Source: JBFHDX01 sp041584475
Lineage (GTDB): Bacteria; Pseudomonadota; Alphaproteobacteria; UBA8366; JADFVY01
Assembly: GCA_041584475.1 (NCBI GenBank)
Contig: JBFHDX010000006.1
Span: 1 to 64,000 of the forward strand
Direction of reading: 5' to 3'
Length of the DNA stretch: 64,000 nucleotides
Made by a program: the position numbers and the translations under genes. Numbering within the stretch: the stretch's first letter is position 1; every line of letters begins with the position of its first letter. Shown in pieces: positions 16,892 to 25,509 of this stretch. The notes beneath the pieces are model-generated. The model had not been told where the DNA came from. It saw only the letters and a program-made list of their open reading frames with translations, and did not search any database.

Positions 16892-17332
16892 ATGAGCGAG
16901 CCCGTGAACGTGCCGGATATCGGACCCTTCGGGCAGATGCTCGGCTTTCGCGTCGTCGAGTGGCGGGACGGCTTCGTCCGGATGGAGATGGACATCGGGC
17001 CGGAACATCTGAACCGCAGCGGCGTGCTCCATGGCGGCATCGTCTCGGCGCTGCTCGACACGGCATGCGGCTATGCCGGCACCTACTGCACGGTCAAGGG
17101 CAACGTGCGCTGGGCGGTCACCGTCAACCTGACGACCAACTTCACCGGGCAGACGAGAGGCGGCACGGTCACAACGACGGGACGCAAGCGCGGCGGCGGC
17201 CGCAAGATCTTCTTCGCCAGCGCCGAGGTGGTGTCGGAAGACGGCAAGGTTATCGGCTTCGGCGACAGCGTGCAGCGCTACCGCAGCGGCAGCGAAGACC
17301 CCGAGGGAATGCCGTACCGCGCGCCGGCGTAG
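16892..17332 (+). CDS. PaaI family hotdog thioesterase
   Basis: A 146-residue hotdog-fold protein. The core motif GVLHGGIVSALLDTACGYAG holds the HGG..S...D arrangement of PaaI/YbdB-type acyl-CoA thioesterases, with the Asp as likely catalytic acid or base. It would release free acid and CoA from an acyl-CoA, possibly salvaging CoA from dead-end esters in this pathway. It sits 19 bp after the tctA-like gene and 14 bp before the enolase-superfamily gene, inside one operon. Confidence 0.88.
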   Translation: MSEPVNVPDIGPFGQMLGFRVVEWRDGFVRMEMDIGPEHLNRSGVLHGGIVSALLDTACGYAGTYCTVKGNVRWAVTVNLTTNFTGQTRGGTVTTTGRKRGGGRKIFFASAEVVSEDGKVIGFGDSVQRYRSGSEDPEGMPYRAPA

Positions 17333-17346
17333 GACCGGGGGCGCCG

Positions 17347-18459
17347 GTGAAGATCGCGCATATCGAGGCATCCGTGCATGCGGCGCCGAGCTCGGTGCCG
17401 CTGCTCGACCGCCAGGTCGAGGATTACCGGGGCGGGCCGCCGCGACCCTTCGTCGTCTGCCGCGTGGTGACCGACGACGGGCTGGAGGGCTACGGGTTCA
17501 CCGGCCGGTTTCTCGCCCGCCAGGTGGCCGACCTCCTCGAGTCCGGCATTTGGCCGGTCGTCGCGGGTATGGACCCGTGCGAACCCGAGGCGGTGCAGCG
17601 TGTGCTGCAGCAGACGCTGAACCCGCGCGGCATGACGGGGGTGATCGCCAGCGCGGCTTCGGCCCTGGACATCGCGCTGTGGGACATCCGCGGCCAGGCC
17701 CGCGGCCGGAGCATCGCAGCGATGCTCGGCGGCGCCCGGCGCTCGGTCCCCGCGTACCTGACCTTCGGCCTGCCGCAATACGATCGCCGGCAACTCGTCG
17801 CGGCGGCGCGCCTGGGAGCGGCGCAGGGCTTTCAGATGCTCAAGATGATCGTCGCCGTCGATGCGGGCGGCTGGGAGGAGGACGCGCGGCGGGTGCGGGC
17901 CGTCGGCGAGGCGGCGGGCGAGGACGCGGCGCTGATCCTCGACGCCAACGGGATGTTCGACGTCGAGGCGGCGTGCAATCTCGCTGACGCGATCGGCGAT
18001 TGCCGCATCGCCTGGTTCGAGGAGCCGATCACCGGCAACGACCCGAGCGCCCTGGCGGATTTCCGGAAGCGCACGGGAATGCGGGTCGGCGCGGGGCAGA
18101 TGGAAGCCGATCCGAGGATCTTCGATGCCCTGCTGGATCGCGAGGCGGTCGACCTGGTGCAGCCGAACGTCCTCTATTGCGGCGGCTTCACGGGGGCCGC
18201 GGCGATCGCCGGGCGTGCCGCGGAGCACGCCGTCCCGGTCGCGAACGGGGCCGGCTGGCCGCTGGTCAACATGCACCTGATGGCGGGCCTCGAGAACGGC
18301 TGGGTGATCGAGCAGCACGTCGCGCAGTCCGGCATCGAGAAGGCCGTGTTCGTCGATCCGCCGACTCCTGTTGACGGCTGCATCGCAATTCGCGAAAAAC
18401 CCGGGCTCGGCCTCGAAATCAATATCGAAGGATTGCGTGAAACGAGGCTGGCGGGCTGA
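17347..18459 (+). CDS. enolase-superfamily protein (mandelate racemase / muconate lactonizing type), atypical active site
   Basis: A 370-residue protein with the superfamily capping domain and barrel. Predicted metal ligands are present: Asp199 (LILDANG), Glu225 (WFEEPI) and Glu253 (GAGQME). The usual acid/base residues are not. The KxK motif reads Lys166-Met-Ile168. The dyad aspartate position reads Asn274 (VQPNVLYCGG). The His loop is replaced by VANGAGWP (298-305). It should bind a carboxylate through the metal, but racemase or dehydratase chemistry cannot be assumed. GTG at 17347 is chosen because the family N-terminus (KIAHIEA) begins there and a GGACCGGGGG stretch precedes it. Confidence 0.82.
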   Translation: MKIAHIEASVHAAPSSVPLLDRQVEDYRGGPPRPFVVCRVVTDDGLEGYGFTGRFLARQVADLLESGIWPVVAGMDPCEPEAVQRVLQQTLNPRGMTGVIASAASALDIALWDIRGQARGRSIAAMLGGARRSVPAYLTFGLPQYDRRQLVAAARLGAAQGFQMLKMIVAVDAGGWEEDARRVRAVGEAAGEDAALILDANGMFDVEAACNLADAIGDCRIAWFEEPITGNDPSALADFRKRTGMRVGAGQMEADPRIFDALLDREAVDLVQPNVLYCGGFTGAAAIAGRAAEHAVPVANGAGWPLVNMHLMAGLENGWVIEQHVAQSGIEKAVFVDPPTPVDGCIAIREKPGLGLEINIEGLRETRLAG

Positions 18460-18508
18460 TCGGCTTCGCGGCGCGTCGCCGCGCAGCACACGAGGGAAAG
18501 ACGAGACC

Positions 18509-20017
18509 GTGTCGGAAAACCTGTTCGAACTGTTCGCCAGCTGTTTCCCCGAGGACCGCACGACGCCGTTCATGGAACTGCCCGGCGGCCGGCGCATGAC
18601 CTATCGCGACGTCGAGACCGCGACCGCGCGCCATGCGGGCCTGCTCGTCGAGCTGGGCGTCGAGCCGGGCGACCGCGTCGCGGTGCAGGTCGACAAGAGC
18701 CCCGAGGCGGTGCTGCTCTACTTGGGCGCGCTGCGGGCCGGCGCCGTCTTCCTGCCGCTGAACACCGCCTATACGGCGAACGAGATGGAGTATTTCCTCT
18801 CCGATTCCGAACCGCGGGTGGTCGTCTGCCGGCCGCAGGCCGAGGGCGCCATCGCGCCCCTGGCGGACCGGGCCGGGACCGCGCACACGCTGACCCTCGA
18901 CGCTGACGGCGCCGGATCCTTCGCCGAGCGCGCCGCCGCTGCGGCCGCGATCGAGGCCTGCGTCCCGCGTTCGTCGGACGATCTGGCCGCGATCCTCTAC
19001 ACCTCGGGCACGACGGGCCGCGCCAAGGGCGCAATGCTCACCGTCGGGAACCTCTGGTCGAACGCCGTCACGCTTCGCGATGCCTGGGGATTCACGGCGG
19101 GCGACGTGCTGCTGCACGCGCTGCCGATCTTTCACGCGCACGGGCTGTTCGTCGCCATCGGTTGCGTGCTGACGAGCGGCAGCCGCATGGTCTTCATGCC
19201 GAAATTCGAGCCGGAGGCGGTGCTCGAGGCGTTGCCGCGCTGCACCGTGATGATGGGCGTGCCGACCTTCTACACCCGGCTGCTCGCCCATCCCGGGTTC
19301 CGTCGCGAGCCGTTCGAGGGCCGCCGGCTCTTCGTCTCGGGCTCGGCGCCGCTGCTGGCGGAGACCTGGCACGAGTTCAGGGAACGCACCGGGCACGAGA
19401 TCCTCGAACGCTACGGCATGACCGAGACCGTGATGAGCTCGTCGAACCTGCTCGACGCGGAGGGCGGGCGCATTCCCGGCAGCATCGGCAAACCCCTGCC
19501 GGGCGTCGAACTGCGCGTCGTCGACGAGGCGGGCAACGTGCTGCCGGACGGGGAGACGGGCATGCTCGAGGTGCGCGGGCCGAACGTCTTCAAGGGTTAT
19601 TGGCGGATGCCGGAAAAGACGAGGGAGGAGTTCCGCGACGACGGCTTCTTCGTCACCGGCGATATCGCCCGCCGCGACGCGAACGGGTTCTTCTATCTCG
19701 TCGGCCGCGCCAAGGACCTGATCATCACGGGCGGCTACAACGTCTACCCGAAGGAGATCGAGGAGGCCCTCGACAGCCTCGACGGCGTCGCGGAATCGGC
19801 GGTGGTCGGGGTGCCGGACGCGGATTTCGGCGAGCGCGTCGTCGCCGCGGTCAGGCCGTCGGGAGAACCGCCGGCGGCGGAGGCGCTGATCGCGCGGATG
19901 AAGGAAAGGCTTGCGGGCTACAAGGTGCCCAAGGAGATCCACTTCGTGGACGAGCTGCCGCGCAACGTCATGGGCAAGATCCAGAAGAACGTTCTGCGCG
20001 AGCGATTCGGCCGGTAA
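18509..20017 (+). CDS. matB: malonyl-CoA synthetase-like acyl-CoA ligase
   Basis: A 502-residue adenylate-forming ligase close in length and motifs to MatB. The P-loop is YTSGTTGRAKGAM, followed by the MatB-like ALPIFHAHGLFVA, the A5 motif ERYGMTET, FFVTGDIA, and the hinge and catalytic ends GRAKDLIITGGYNVYPKEIE and PRNVMGKIQK (the last Lys forms the adenylate). It would activate malonate or a related dicarboxylate to its CoA thioester using ATP. GTG at 18509 is chosen; the frame upstream overlaps the previous gene. No malonyl-CoA decarboxylase gene is nearby, so malonate itself is not certain as substrate. Confidence 0.78.
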   Translation: MSENLFELFASCFPEDRTTPFMELPGGRRMTYRDVETATARHAGLLVELGVEPGDRVAVQVDKSPEAVLLYLGALRAGAVFLPLNTAYTANEMEYFLSDSEPRVVVCRPQAEGAIAPLADRAGTAHTLTLDADGAGSFAERAAAAAAIEACVPRSSDDLAAILYTSGTTGRAKGAMLTVGNLWSNAVTLRDAWGFTAGDVLLHALPIFHAHGLFVAIGCVLTSGSRMVFMPKFEPEAVLEALPRCTVMMGVPTFYTRLLAHPGFRREPFEGRRLFVSGSAPLLAETWHEFRERTGHEILERYGMTETVMSSSNLLDAEGGRIPGSIGKPLPGVELRVVDEAGNVLPDGETGMLEVRGPNVFKGYWRMPEKTREEFRDDGFFVTGDIARRDANGFFYLVGRAKDLIITGGYNVYPKEIEEALDSLDGVAESAVVGVPDADFGERVVAAVRPSGEPPAAEALIARMKERLAGYKVPKEIHFVDELPRNVMGKIQKNVLRERFGR

Positions 20018-20071
20018 TCACCGGTCCGCGGCGGCGAGCCCGCCGCCGGTCCGTCGCGGCGGGCGATCGAA

Positions 20072-20099
20072 GGGCCGGGGGGACGACCGGTCCCGGCCC
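20072..20099. terminator. GC-rich hairpin between convergent genes
   Basis: GGGCCGGG and CCCGGCCC form an 8-bp stem with a 12-base loop, between the matB-like gene and the convergent small gene. There is no T-run, so it may slow rather than end transcription. Confidence 0.3.
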
Positions 20100-20113
20100 C
20101 GCGGCGGGCGCGA

Positions 20114-20299
20114 TCAGGCCGCGCGGGCGCCGTTCTGCTGCTCGATAATGGCCTGCTGGACGCCGTGCCACATTTTCTTTTTGCAAACCGCCAGCGCCTT
20201 GTCGACGCCGAGATAGTGAACCAGCGTGCTCGCATATTGCTGCTCGCGCTTGCTCTTGCGGCGGGCCGCCGGTGTCCGGTCGTAGGTTACGCTTGCCAT
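20114..20299 (-). CDS. small basic hypothetical protein
   Basis: A 61-residue basic protein beginning MASVTYDRTPAARRKSKR and containing LGVDKALAVCKKKMWHGV. It is rich in Arg/Lys at the front and amphipathic after that. No family is recognised. The ATG at 20299 is chosen over upstream in-frame starts because the upstream part reads like non-coding DNA; the ribosome site is weak. It lies between the matB-like gene and the ArsR regulator and could be a nucleic-acid-binding or structural small protein. Coding status is probable, not certain. Confidence 0.5.
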   Translation of the reverse strand: MASVTYDRTPAARRKSKREQQYASTLVHYLGVDKALAVCKKKMWHGVQQAIIEQQNGARAA

Positions 20300-20479
20300 C
20301 GTCTCTACCCCATACTGCCATCTCATGCCCCCGTAAGGGCGTTCTGGCAGGAAAGGGATGCAAGCGGCGTGCCAGAGGCTGCGGATCGGCGGGCCGCCAC
20401 GCCGGCTTATCATGTTGCATTTGCTGCTTATTTTAGGTCTCTGCGCCGTCTCGCGCAGGCCGGCCCGCGTGAACGGCGA

Positions 20480-20815
20480 TCAGCCGGTGGCACTGAGCGC
20501 CGACTCTTCCTCCGATTCGGGAGCGCAGCAGTAGAGGGAATGAAGCGTCCCCATCACCGCCGCGGCCTCGCCGCCGGACAGCGAATAGTAGATCGTCTGG
20601 GACGCCCGCCGCGTCTTGACCAAGCCGTCGCGGCGCAGCCGCGCGAGGTGCTGCGACAGCGCCGACTGGCTCAGCCCGACCAGCTTCTCCATCTCTCCGA
20701 CCGCCTTTTCGCCCTCGGCGAGGTAGCACAAGATCATCAGCCGCTTCTCGTTGCTCATGGCCTTGAGCAGCTCGCTCGCCCGCTGCGCGTTCTGTTTCAG
20801 GTCGTTGATATCCAT
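20480..20815 (-). CDS. ArsR family regulator of the SqrR/BigR persulfide-sensor type
   Basis: A 111-residue winged-helix repressor. The recognition region is LVGLSQSALSQHLARLRRDG, followed by the wing LVKTRRASQTIYYSL. Two cysteines, Cys30 (LMILCYL) and Cys96 (LYCC), are 66 residues apart, the same spacing as the sensing pair Cys41/Cys107 of Rhodobacter SqrR. It therefore probably responds to sulfane sulfur by forming a tetrasulfide bridge. ATG at 20815 is preferred over ATG at 20863 because an inverted repeat that looks like its operator lies at 20867-20884, directly against the longer start. It lies downstream of the RND genes. Confidence 0.85.
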   Translation of the reverse strand: MDINDLKQNAQRASELLKAMSNEKRLMILCYLAEGEKAVGEMEKLVGLSQSALSQHLARLRRDGLVKTRRASQTIYYSLSGGEAAAVMGTLHSLYCCAPESEEESALSATG

Positions 20816-20866
20816 TGGCCGTAGCGCTCCAACCGCACCCGATCCATATGCGAAATCGTTCATAAG

Positions 20867-20884
20867 CGAATATTATGATATTCG
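20867..20884. promoter_or_regulatory. AT-rich inverted repeat, candidate ArsR operator
   Basis: CGAATAT and ATATTCG form a perfect 7-bp inverted repeat with a TATG spacer, in an unusually AT-rich patch of this GC-rich window. It lies 52-69 bases before the regulator ATG and overlaps a -10-like CATAAT on the minus strand, consistent with autoregulation. Confidence 0.45.
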
Positions 20885-20945
20885 AAAATGACCGATTTTA
20901 ACACCGCATTCCTGCATGAAGGGCTGAACACCGCCGGAATTGGCG

Positions 20946-23900
20946 TCATTCCGCGGCCTTGGGCAGCTGCTCCTCGACCTCGATCGCGCCGGCATCCTCG
21001 CCGGCACCGCGTTCCGTCACGCCGAGCAGCAGGCTGAGCAGCGGCGGGATGATCGTCAGCGTCAGCACGGCGGACAGCGCCAGGCCGCCGACCACCACGG
21101 AGCCGAGCCCGCGATATATCTCGGATCCGGCGCCGGGGAAGAGCACCAACGGCAGCATGCCGAACACGCTGGTCAGCGTCGACATGAAGATCGGCCGGAC
21201 GCGGTTGCGCGTCGCCTCGACGATCGCGTCGCCGTAGGCCATCGACTCCTCGCGGATCAGGTACAGCGTCTGGTGCACGAGGAGGATCGCGTTGTTGACG
21301 ACGATGCCGATGAGGATGACGAAACCCAGCAGCGTCAGCATGTCGAGGGCCTGGAAATGGAACAGGCCGAGGATCTTGAGGCCGGCGACGCCGCCCGCCG
21401 TCGCCAGCGGCACCGAGAGCACGATGATCAGCGGGTAGAGGAAGCTCTCGAACAGCACGGCCATCACCAGATAGACGATCGCCAGCGCGATCAGCAGATC
21501 GAACTTCATCTCCGTCCAAGTCGCCGCCAGCTTGTCGGCGGTGCCGGACAGGCGCAGCTTGACGCCGGGCGGCAGGCCGTCGGCCACGAGCGGGTCGATG
21601 ACGTCGGCCTGCAGCGTCGCCAGCGCGTCGCCGAGCGCGACCCGCGGCGCCGGCGTCAGCTGCAGCGTCACGGTGCGGCTGCGCTCGATATGGCGGATCT
21701 CGGTCGGCCCGGCGGTCACGACGACGTTGGCGAGCGAGCGCACCGGCAGGATGTCGCCCGAGCGCGTCACCACCGGCAGCGCCCCGACGCCCTGGGTCTC
21801 GCGGACGTTGTCCTCCGGCCCCATGAGCATCAGATCGATGCGCTGGCCGCCGACCGTGATCTCGGCGACGCGCAGCCCGGCGTTGAAGGCGTCGACCGCG
21901 AGGCCTAGCTCGCGCGCGCTGAGCCCGTTGTCGGCGAGCCGCACCGGATCGGGCAGGACGCGGACCTCGGGCGCCCCGAGTTCCAGCCCCGGGCGCGGCC
22001 GCACCTGGTTGCCGGCCTCCTGCGGCATGGCGGCGCCGACCCGCGCGAAGGCATCCCGGGCGACGCCGAGGATCGTGTCGAGGTCGCCGCCGGCGACGTC
22101 GAGATCGATCGAGCGGGTGCCGCCGATGCCACGCCCGAAGATCGAGGGCTGCCTGACCACCGCGAAGGTCCCGGGCTCGTCGAACACCGGCTTGCGAATC
22201 ACCGGGATCAGCTCGCGCGCGCGCGCCGGATCGACGCTGTTCGCGCCCATGATCGTGCGTGACCGCAGGGCGACGAAGAAGAAGGACCCCATCTTCGGCG
22301 GCTCGCCGGGCTTCGACTCGGGCCCGGTTTCCGAGGCCCAGCGCGGCCGCACCGCGGACTCCACGCGCTCGGCGATCCGCGTCGTCGTCTCCAGATTGTA
22401 GCCCGGTGGCGGCAGGATGAAGCCGAACACGAAGTTGCGGTTGCCCTCGGGCAGATATTCGAGCGGCGGCAAGAACAGCCAGGTGCCCAGCGCCGTGACG
22501 GACGTCACGGCGGCCACGATCAGGACGGCGAGCAGCCGCGAGCGCACGACGGCGCGCGTCATCGCCAGCAGCGCGGTCATGAAGCCCCGTGCGAAATGGT
22601 CGATGCCCGGCAGGCGGACGGCGGCGCCGCGCTCGCGCACGTGGCCCTGCAGCAGCCGGCGGGACAGCGCCGGGATGACGGTCACCGAGACGATCAGCGA
22701 CAGCATGACGGCGACCGAGATCGCGACCGCGATGTCGCGGAACAGCTGGCCGACCTCGAGGCTCATCACCATGATCGGGATGAACACCATGACCGTGGTC
22801 AGCGCCGAGACGAGGATCGCGCCCCAGACCTGCTTCGCGCCGTCATAGGCGGCCCGCAGCGCCGGCTTGCCGCGCTGGCGCAGCCGGTAGATGTTCTCGA
22901 GCACGACGATCGCGGCGTCGACCACCATGCCGACCGCGAAGGCGATGCCGGCCAGCGAGACGACGTTGAGCGAGCGGCCGAGCGCCGCCATGGCGACGAA
23001 CGAGGCGACCACCGAGACCGGGATCGCAAGCGCGATGACCAGCGTCGCCCGCGCCGAACGCAGGAACAGCATCAGGATGAGCACGGCCAGCACACCGCCG
23101 ATCCAGATGTTCTGGGTCACGAGGTCGATCGCCGAGTTGATGTAGACGGTCTCGTCGTAGACCTGCTCGATGAACAGGCCGGCCCCGACCAGCGGCCCGG
23201 TGTTCAGCTCGTCGACCGCGCGCCGGATCCCGGCCATGGTCTCGATCACGTTGGCGCCGATCTCGCGCGTGATGCTCATGCCCATCGCCGGCCGGCCGTT
23301 CGCGCGGATCGTCGCCGTCGGCTTCTTGTATCCGAGCTCGACCTGGGCGATGTCACCGACCGTCACGCGGGCGAGGCGGCCGGTCTCGGGATCGCGCAGC
23401 GAGCGCAGCACCACCGCGGCGACCTGCTCGGTGCGCTCGAACTCGCCCTCCGTGCGGACGACGTAGCGTCGCTTGCCCTCCTCGACGTCGCCGCCGCTGA
23501 TCGACGCGTTGGCGGCCCGCAGCCGATCGACGACATCGGGGACGGTCAGGCCGTACCGCGCCATGCGCGCGGGATCGATGATCACCCGCATCTCGCGGAC
23601 ACCGCCGCCGTAGACGTTGACGCCGCCGACGCCGGGCACGCGTTCGAGCCGTTCCTGGATGACGTCCTCGACGAATTCACCGTAGGTGTGGATCGGTCGT
23701 GCGTTTCCCGCCGCCCGTACGATGCGGAACCAGGCGATCGGGTTGTCTTCGGAGCCGGCAGTGTTGAGGATCGGCTCGCCGGCCTCGTCGGGATAACCGG
23801 TCACCCGGTCGAGACGGTTCGAGACCAGCAGCAGCGCCTTGTCCATGTCCTGCTCGACCGAGAATTCGAGCGTGATCCGGGCGCGGCCGTCCTCGGCCGA

Positions 23901-24146
23901 GCCCTCCATGCTCTCCAGGCCTTCGAGGCCCTTCAGCGCCTCCTCCTGCGGGTTCAGGATTTCGCGCTCGACCTCGGCCGGAGCGGCCCCGGACCATTGG
24001 GTCGTGATCTGGATGACCGGCCGGCTGACGTCCGGGGCGAGCTGGATCGGGATCGTCTGCAGGGCGATCAGGCCGAACAACAGGGCCATCAGCACGGCCG
24101 CGATGACGGCCGTGGGACGCTGTATGGCCTGGCGGATGATGTCCAC
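20946..24146 (-). CDS. RND efflux transporter permease subunit
   Basis: A 1066-residue inner-membrane pump of the HAE/AcrB superfamily with 12 helices and two large periplasmic loops, complete from MDIIRQAIQRPTAVIAAVLM to the acidic tail. Helix 4 reads VGMVVDAAIVVLEN, keeping only one of the two AcrB proton-relay aspartates. Helix 10 reads IGIVVNNAILLVHQ, with Asn where AcrB has its lysine. This pattern is common in non-AcrB RND pumps, so drug efflux should not be assumed. It follows its adaptor gene after 12 bp. No outer-membrane channel gene is present. Confidence 0.93.
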   Translation of the reverse strand: MDIIRQAIQRPTAVIAAVLMALLFGLIALQTIPIQLAPDVSRPVIQITTQWSGAAPAEVEREILNPQEEALKGLEGLESMEGSAEDGRARITLEFSVEQDMDKALLLVSNRLDRVTGYPDEAGEPILNTAGSEDNPIAWFRIVRAAGNARPIHTYGEFVEDVIQERLERVPGVGGVNVYGGGVREMRVIIDPARMARYGLTVPDVVDRLRAANASISGGDVEEGKRRYVVRTEGEFERTEQVAAVVLRSLRDPETGRLARVTVGDIAQVELGYKKPTATIRANGRPAMGMSITREIGANVIETMAGIRRAVDELNTGPLVGAGLFIEQVYDETVYINSAIDLVTQNIWIGGVLAVLILMLFLRSARATLVIALAIPVSVVASFVAMAALGRSLNVVSLAGIAFAVGMVVDAAIVVLENIYRLRQRGKPALRAAYDGAKQVWGAILVSALTTVMVFIPIMVMSLEVGQLFRDIAVAISVAVMLSLIVSVTVIPALSRRLLQGHVRERGAAVRLPGIDHFARGFMTALLAMTRAVVRSRLLAVLIVAAVTSVTALGTWLFLPPLEYLPEGNRNFVFGFILPPPGYNLETTTRIAERVESAVRPRWASETGPESKPGEPPKMGSFFFVALRSRTIMGANSVDPARARELIPVIRKPVFDEPGTFAVVRQPSIFGRGIGGTRSIDLDVAGGDLDTILGVARDAFARVGAAMPQEAGNQVRPRPGLELGAPEVRVLPDPVRLADNGLSARELGLAVDAFNAGLRVAEITVGGQRIDLMLMGPEDNVRETQGVGALPVVTRSGDILPVRSLANVVVTAGPTEIRHIERSRTVTLQLTPAPRVALGDALATLQADVIDPLVADGLPPGVKLRLSGTADKLAATWTEMKFDLLIALAIVYLVMAVLFESFLYPLIIVLSVPLATAGGVAGLKILGLFHFQALDMLTLLGFVILIGIVVNNAILLVHQTLYLIREESMAYGDAIVEATRNRVRPIFMSTLTSVFGMLPLVLFPGAGSEIYRGLGSVVVGGLALSAVLTLTIIPPLLSLLLGVTERGAGEDAGAIEVEEQLPKAAE

Positions 24147-24158
24147 GGCGCGGCTCTC

Positions 24159-25298
24159 CTACCCGTCGCCTTGCGCCGGCGGCATGCCCTTGTAGCGCAC
24201 CGCCTGACCCGGCTGCAGCCGCTCGTTGCCGAGGATGACGGCCAGCTCGCCCGGCTCGAGCCCGTCGATGACCTCGAAACGGTTGCCGACCGCCTCGCCG
24301 AGGCGAACGAGGCGCGGCTGCGCCCGGCCCTCCTCGACCACGAACACCGTGGATCCGGCGGCGCCCGATATGACGGCGTCCTTGTGCACGGTGACGACCT
24401 CGCGCCGCTCGTCGATGGGAATGAGGACAGTGACGCTCTGGTCGGTGGCGAGGGGCAGCGAATCGACACCGTCGAGGTCCGGCGTGAACCGCACGGGCCG
24501 GGTGCGCGTCAACGCGTTCTCGGTCGGGATCGCCGCCCGCACGTCGGCCTCGACCTCAAGACCGCTGTCGAGTCGAACGCGCACCTCGCGGCCGGGGACG
24601 ACACCGCCGATCCGGTCGCCTGGGACATCGGCCTCGATTTCCAGATCGCCGTCGTTGACCAGCGTCACGACCGGCGCACCGGCAGCGACATATGCCCCGT
24701 CAACGGTATGCCGCAGCACGACGACGCCGTCGTAAGGCGCCCTGATCTCGGCGCGGTCGACGTCGAGCTCGGCCAGGTCCAGGTTCGCCTGCGCCCGCAT
24801 GATCGCCGCATCCGCTTCGGCGACGAGGCTGCCGTAGCGCATGACCTCCGCCGTCTTGTCGTCGAAGCGTGCCTGGCTGAAGGCCGGCGATTTCTTCAGG
24901 CTCTCCAGCCTGCTCAGTTCGAGCTGCGCCAGCCGCTGCTGCGCCTTGGCGGTCTCGAGCGCGGCCTGCATCTCCTTGAGCTCCGCGGCACGCAGGTTGC
25001 GGTTGCCAATTGCCCTGTCGGTGTCCAGCCGAACCAGCACGTCGCCGGCCTCGACCCGGTCCCCGACCTCGACGATCACGGACTCGACCGGCCCGCTGAC
25101 GAGCGCGGCGACCGGCCCCGACTGCCGCGCAACGAAGCGCCCCAGAACCGGCATCGTCTGGCTGAGCGGTTCGACGATCACGGCATCGACGCCGACCTGC
25201 GCCGGCTGATCCTGCGCGCGGGCGGGCGCCGCCTCCCAGGCGCCGCAGGCGAGGATCAGCGCAGCCACGCGGATCGCCCCGTTCAACGTGAGGCGCAT
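24159..25298 (-). CDS. RND efflux periplasmic adaptor
   Basis: Membrane-fusion protein of 379 residues. ATG at 25298 is chosen because it has a strong site (GGGAGAGGA) and gives a clean signal peptide, MRLTLNGAIRV then a hydrophobic core, ending near ARAQ. The body shows the lipoyl half-motif VIVEVGDRVEAGDVLVRLD, a coiled-coil hairpin rich in Glu, Ala and Leu, and the second lipoyl half AEIRAPYDGVVV. It links the pump encoded next to an outer-membrane channel encoded elsewhere. Divergent from the histone-deacetylase-like gene. Confidence 0.92.
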   Translation of the reverse strand: MRLTLNGAIRVAALILACGAWEAAPARAQDQPAQVGVDAVIVEPLSQTMPVLGRFVARQSGPVAALVSGPVESVIVEVGDRVEAGDVLVRLDTDRAIGNRNLRAAELKEMQAALETAKAQQRLAQLELSRLESLKKSPAFSQARFDDKTAEVMRYGSLVAEADAAIMRAQANLDLAELDVDRAEIRAPYDGVVVLRHTVDGAYVAAGAPVVTLVNDGDLEIEADVPGDRIGGVVPGREVRVRLDSGLEVEADVRAAIPTENALTRTRPVRFTPDLDGVDSLPLATDQSVTVLIPIDERREVVTVHKDAVISGAAGSTVFVVEEGRAQPRLVRLGEAVGNRFEVIDGLEPGELAVILGNERLQPGQAVRYKGMPPAQGDG

Positions 25299-25509
25299 CG
25301 TGCTAGTCCTCTCCCTGTCGGTGGTCCGGGTCGGTGGTCCGGTCGCGGCGCGCGCTCGCCCGCCATGCCGCGTATGAGATTGCACCTCCGCCTTCCGGTT
25401 TCAAGCGCCGGCGGCCGGCGGTCGGGCGACGGAGGGCTATTCCGCCGCCGCCGCGGACTGCTATGCTGTGCCGCAGCACTGCCGCATCTGCACGGATACG
25501 AACGCGTCA

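Noticed and set aside
18509..20017. Firm assignment of a malonate operon (MatB with Tct transporter and GntR)
   Set aside because: No malonyl-CoA decarboxylase is present and two other CoA-pathway enzymes do not fit malonate breakdown, so the substrate is left open.
25317..25344. Short tandem repeat (GTCGGTGGTCCGG twice) between the RND adaptor and HDAC-like genes
   Set aside because: Two units only, GC-rich, with no operator-like symmetry; likely chance or slippage.
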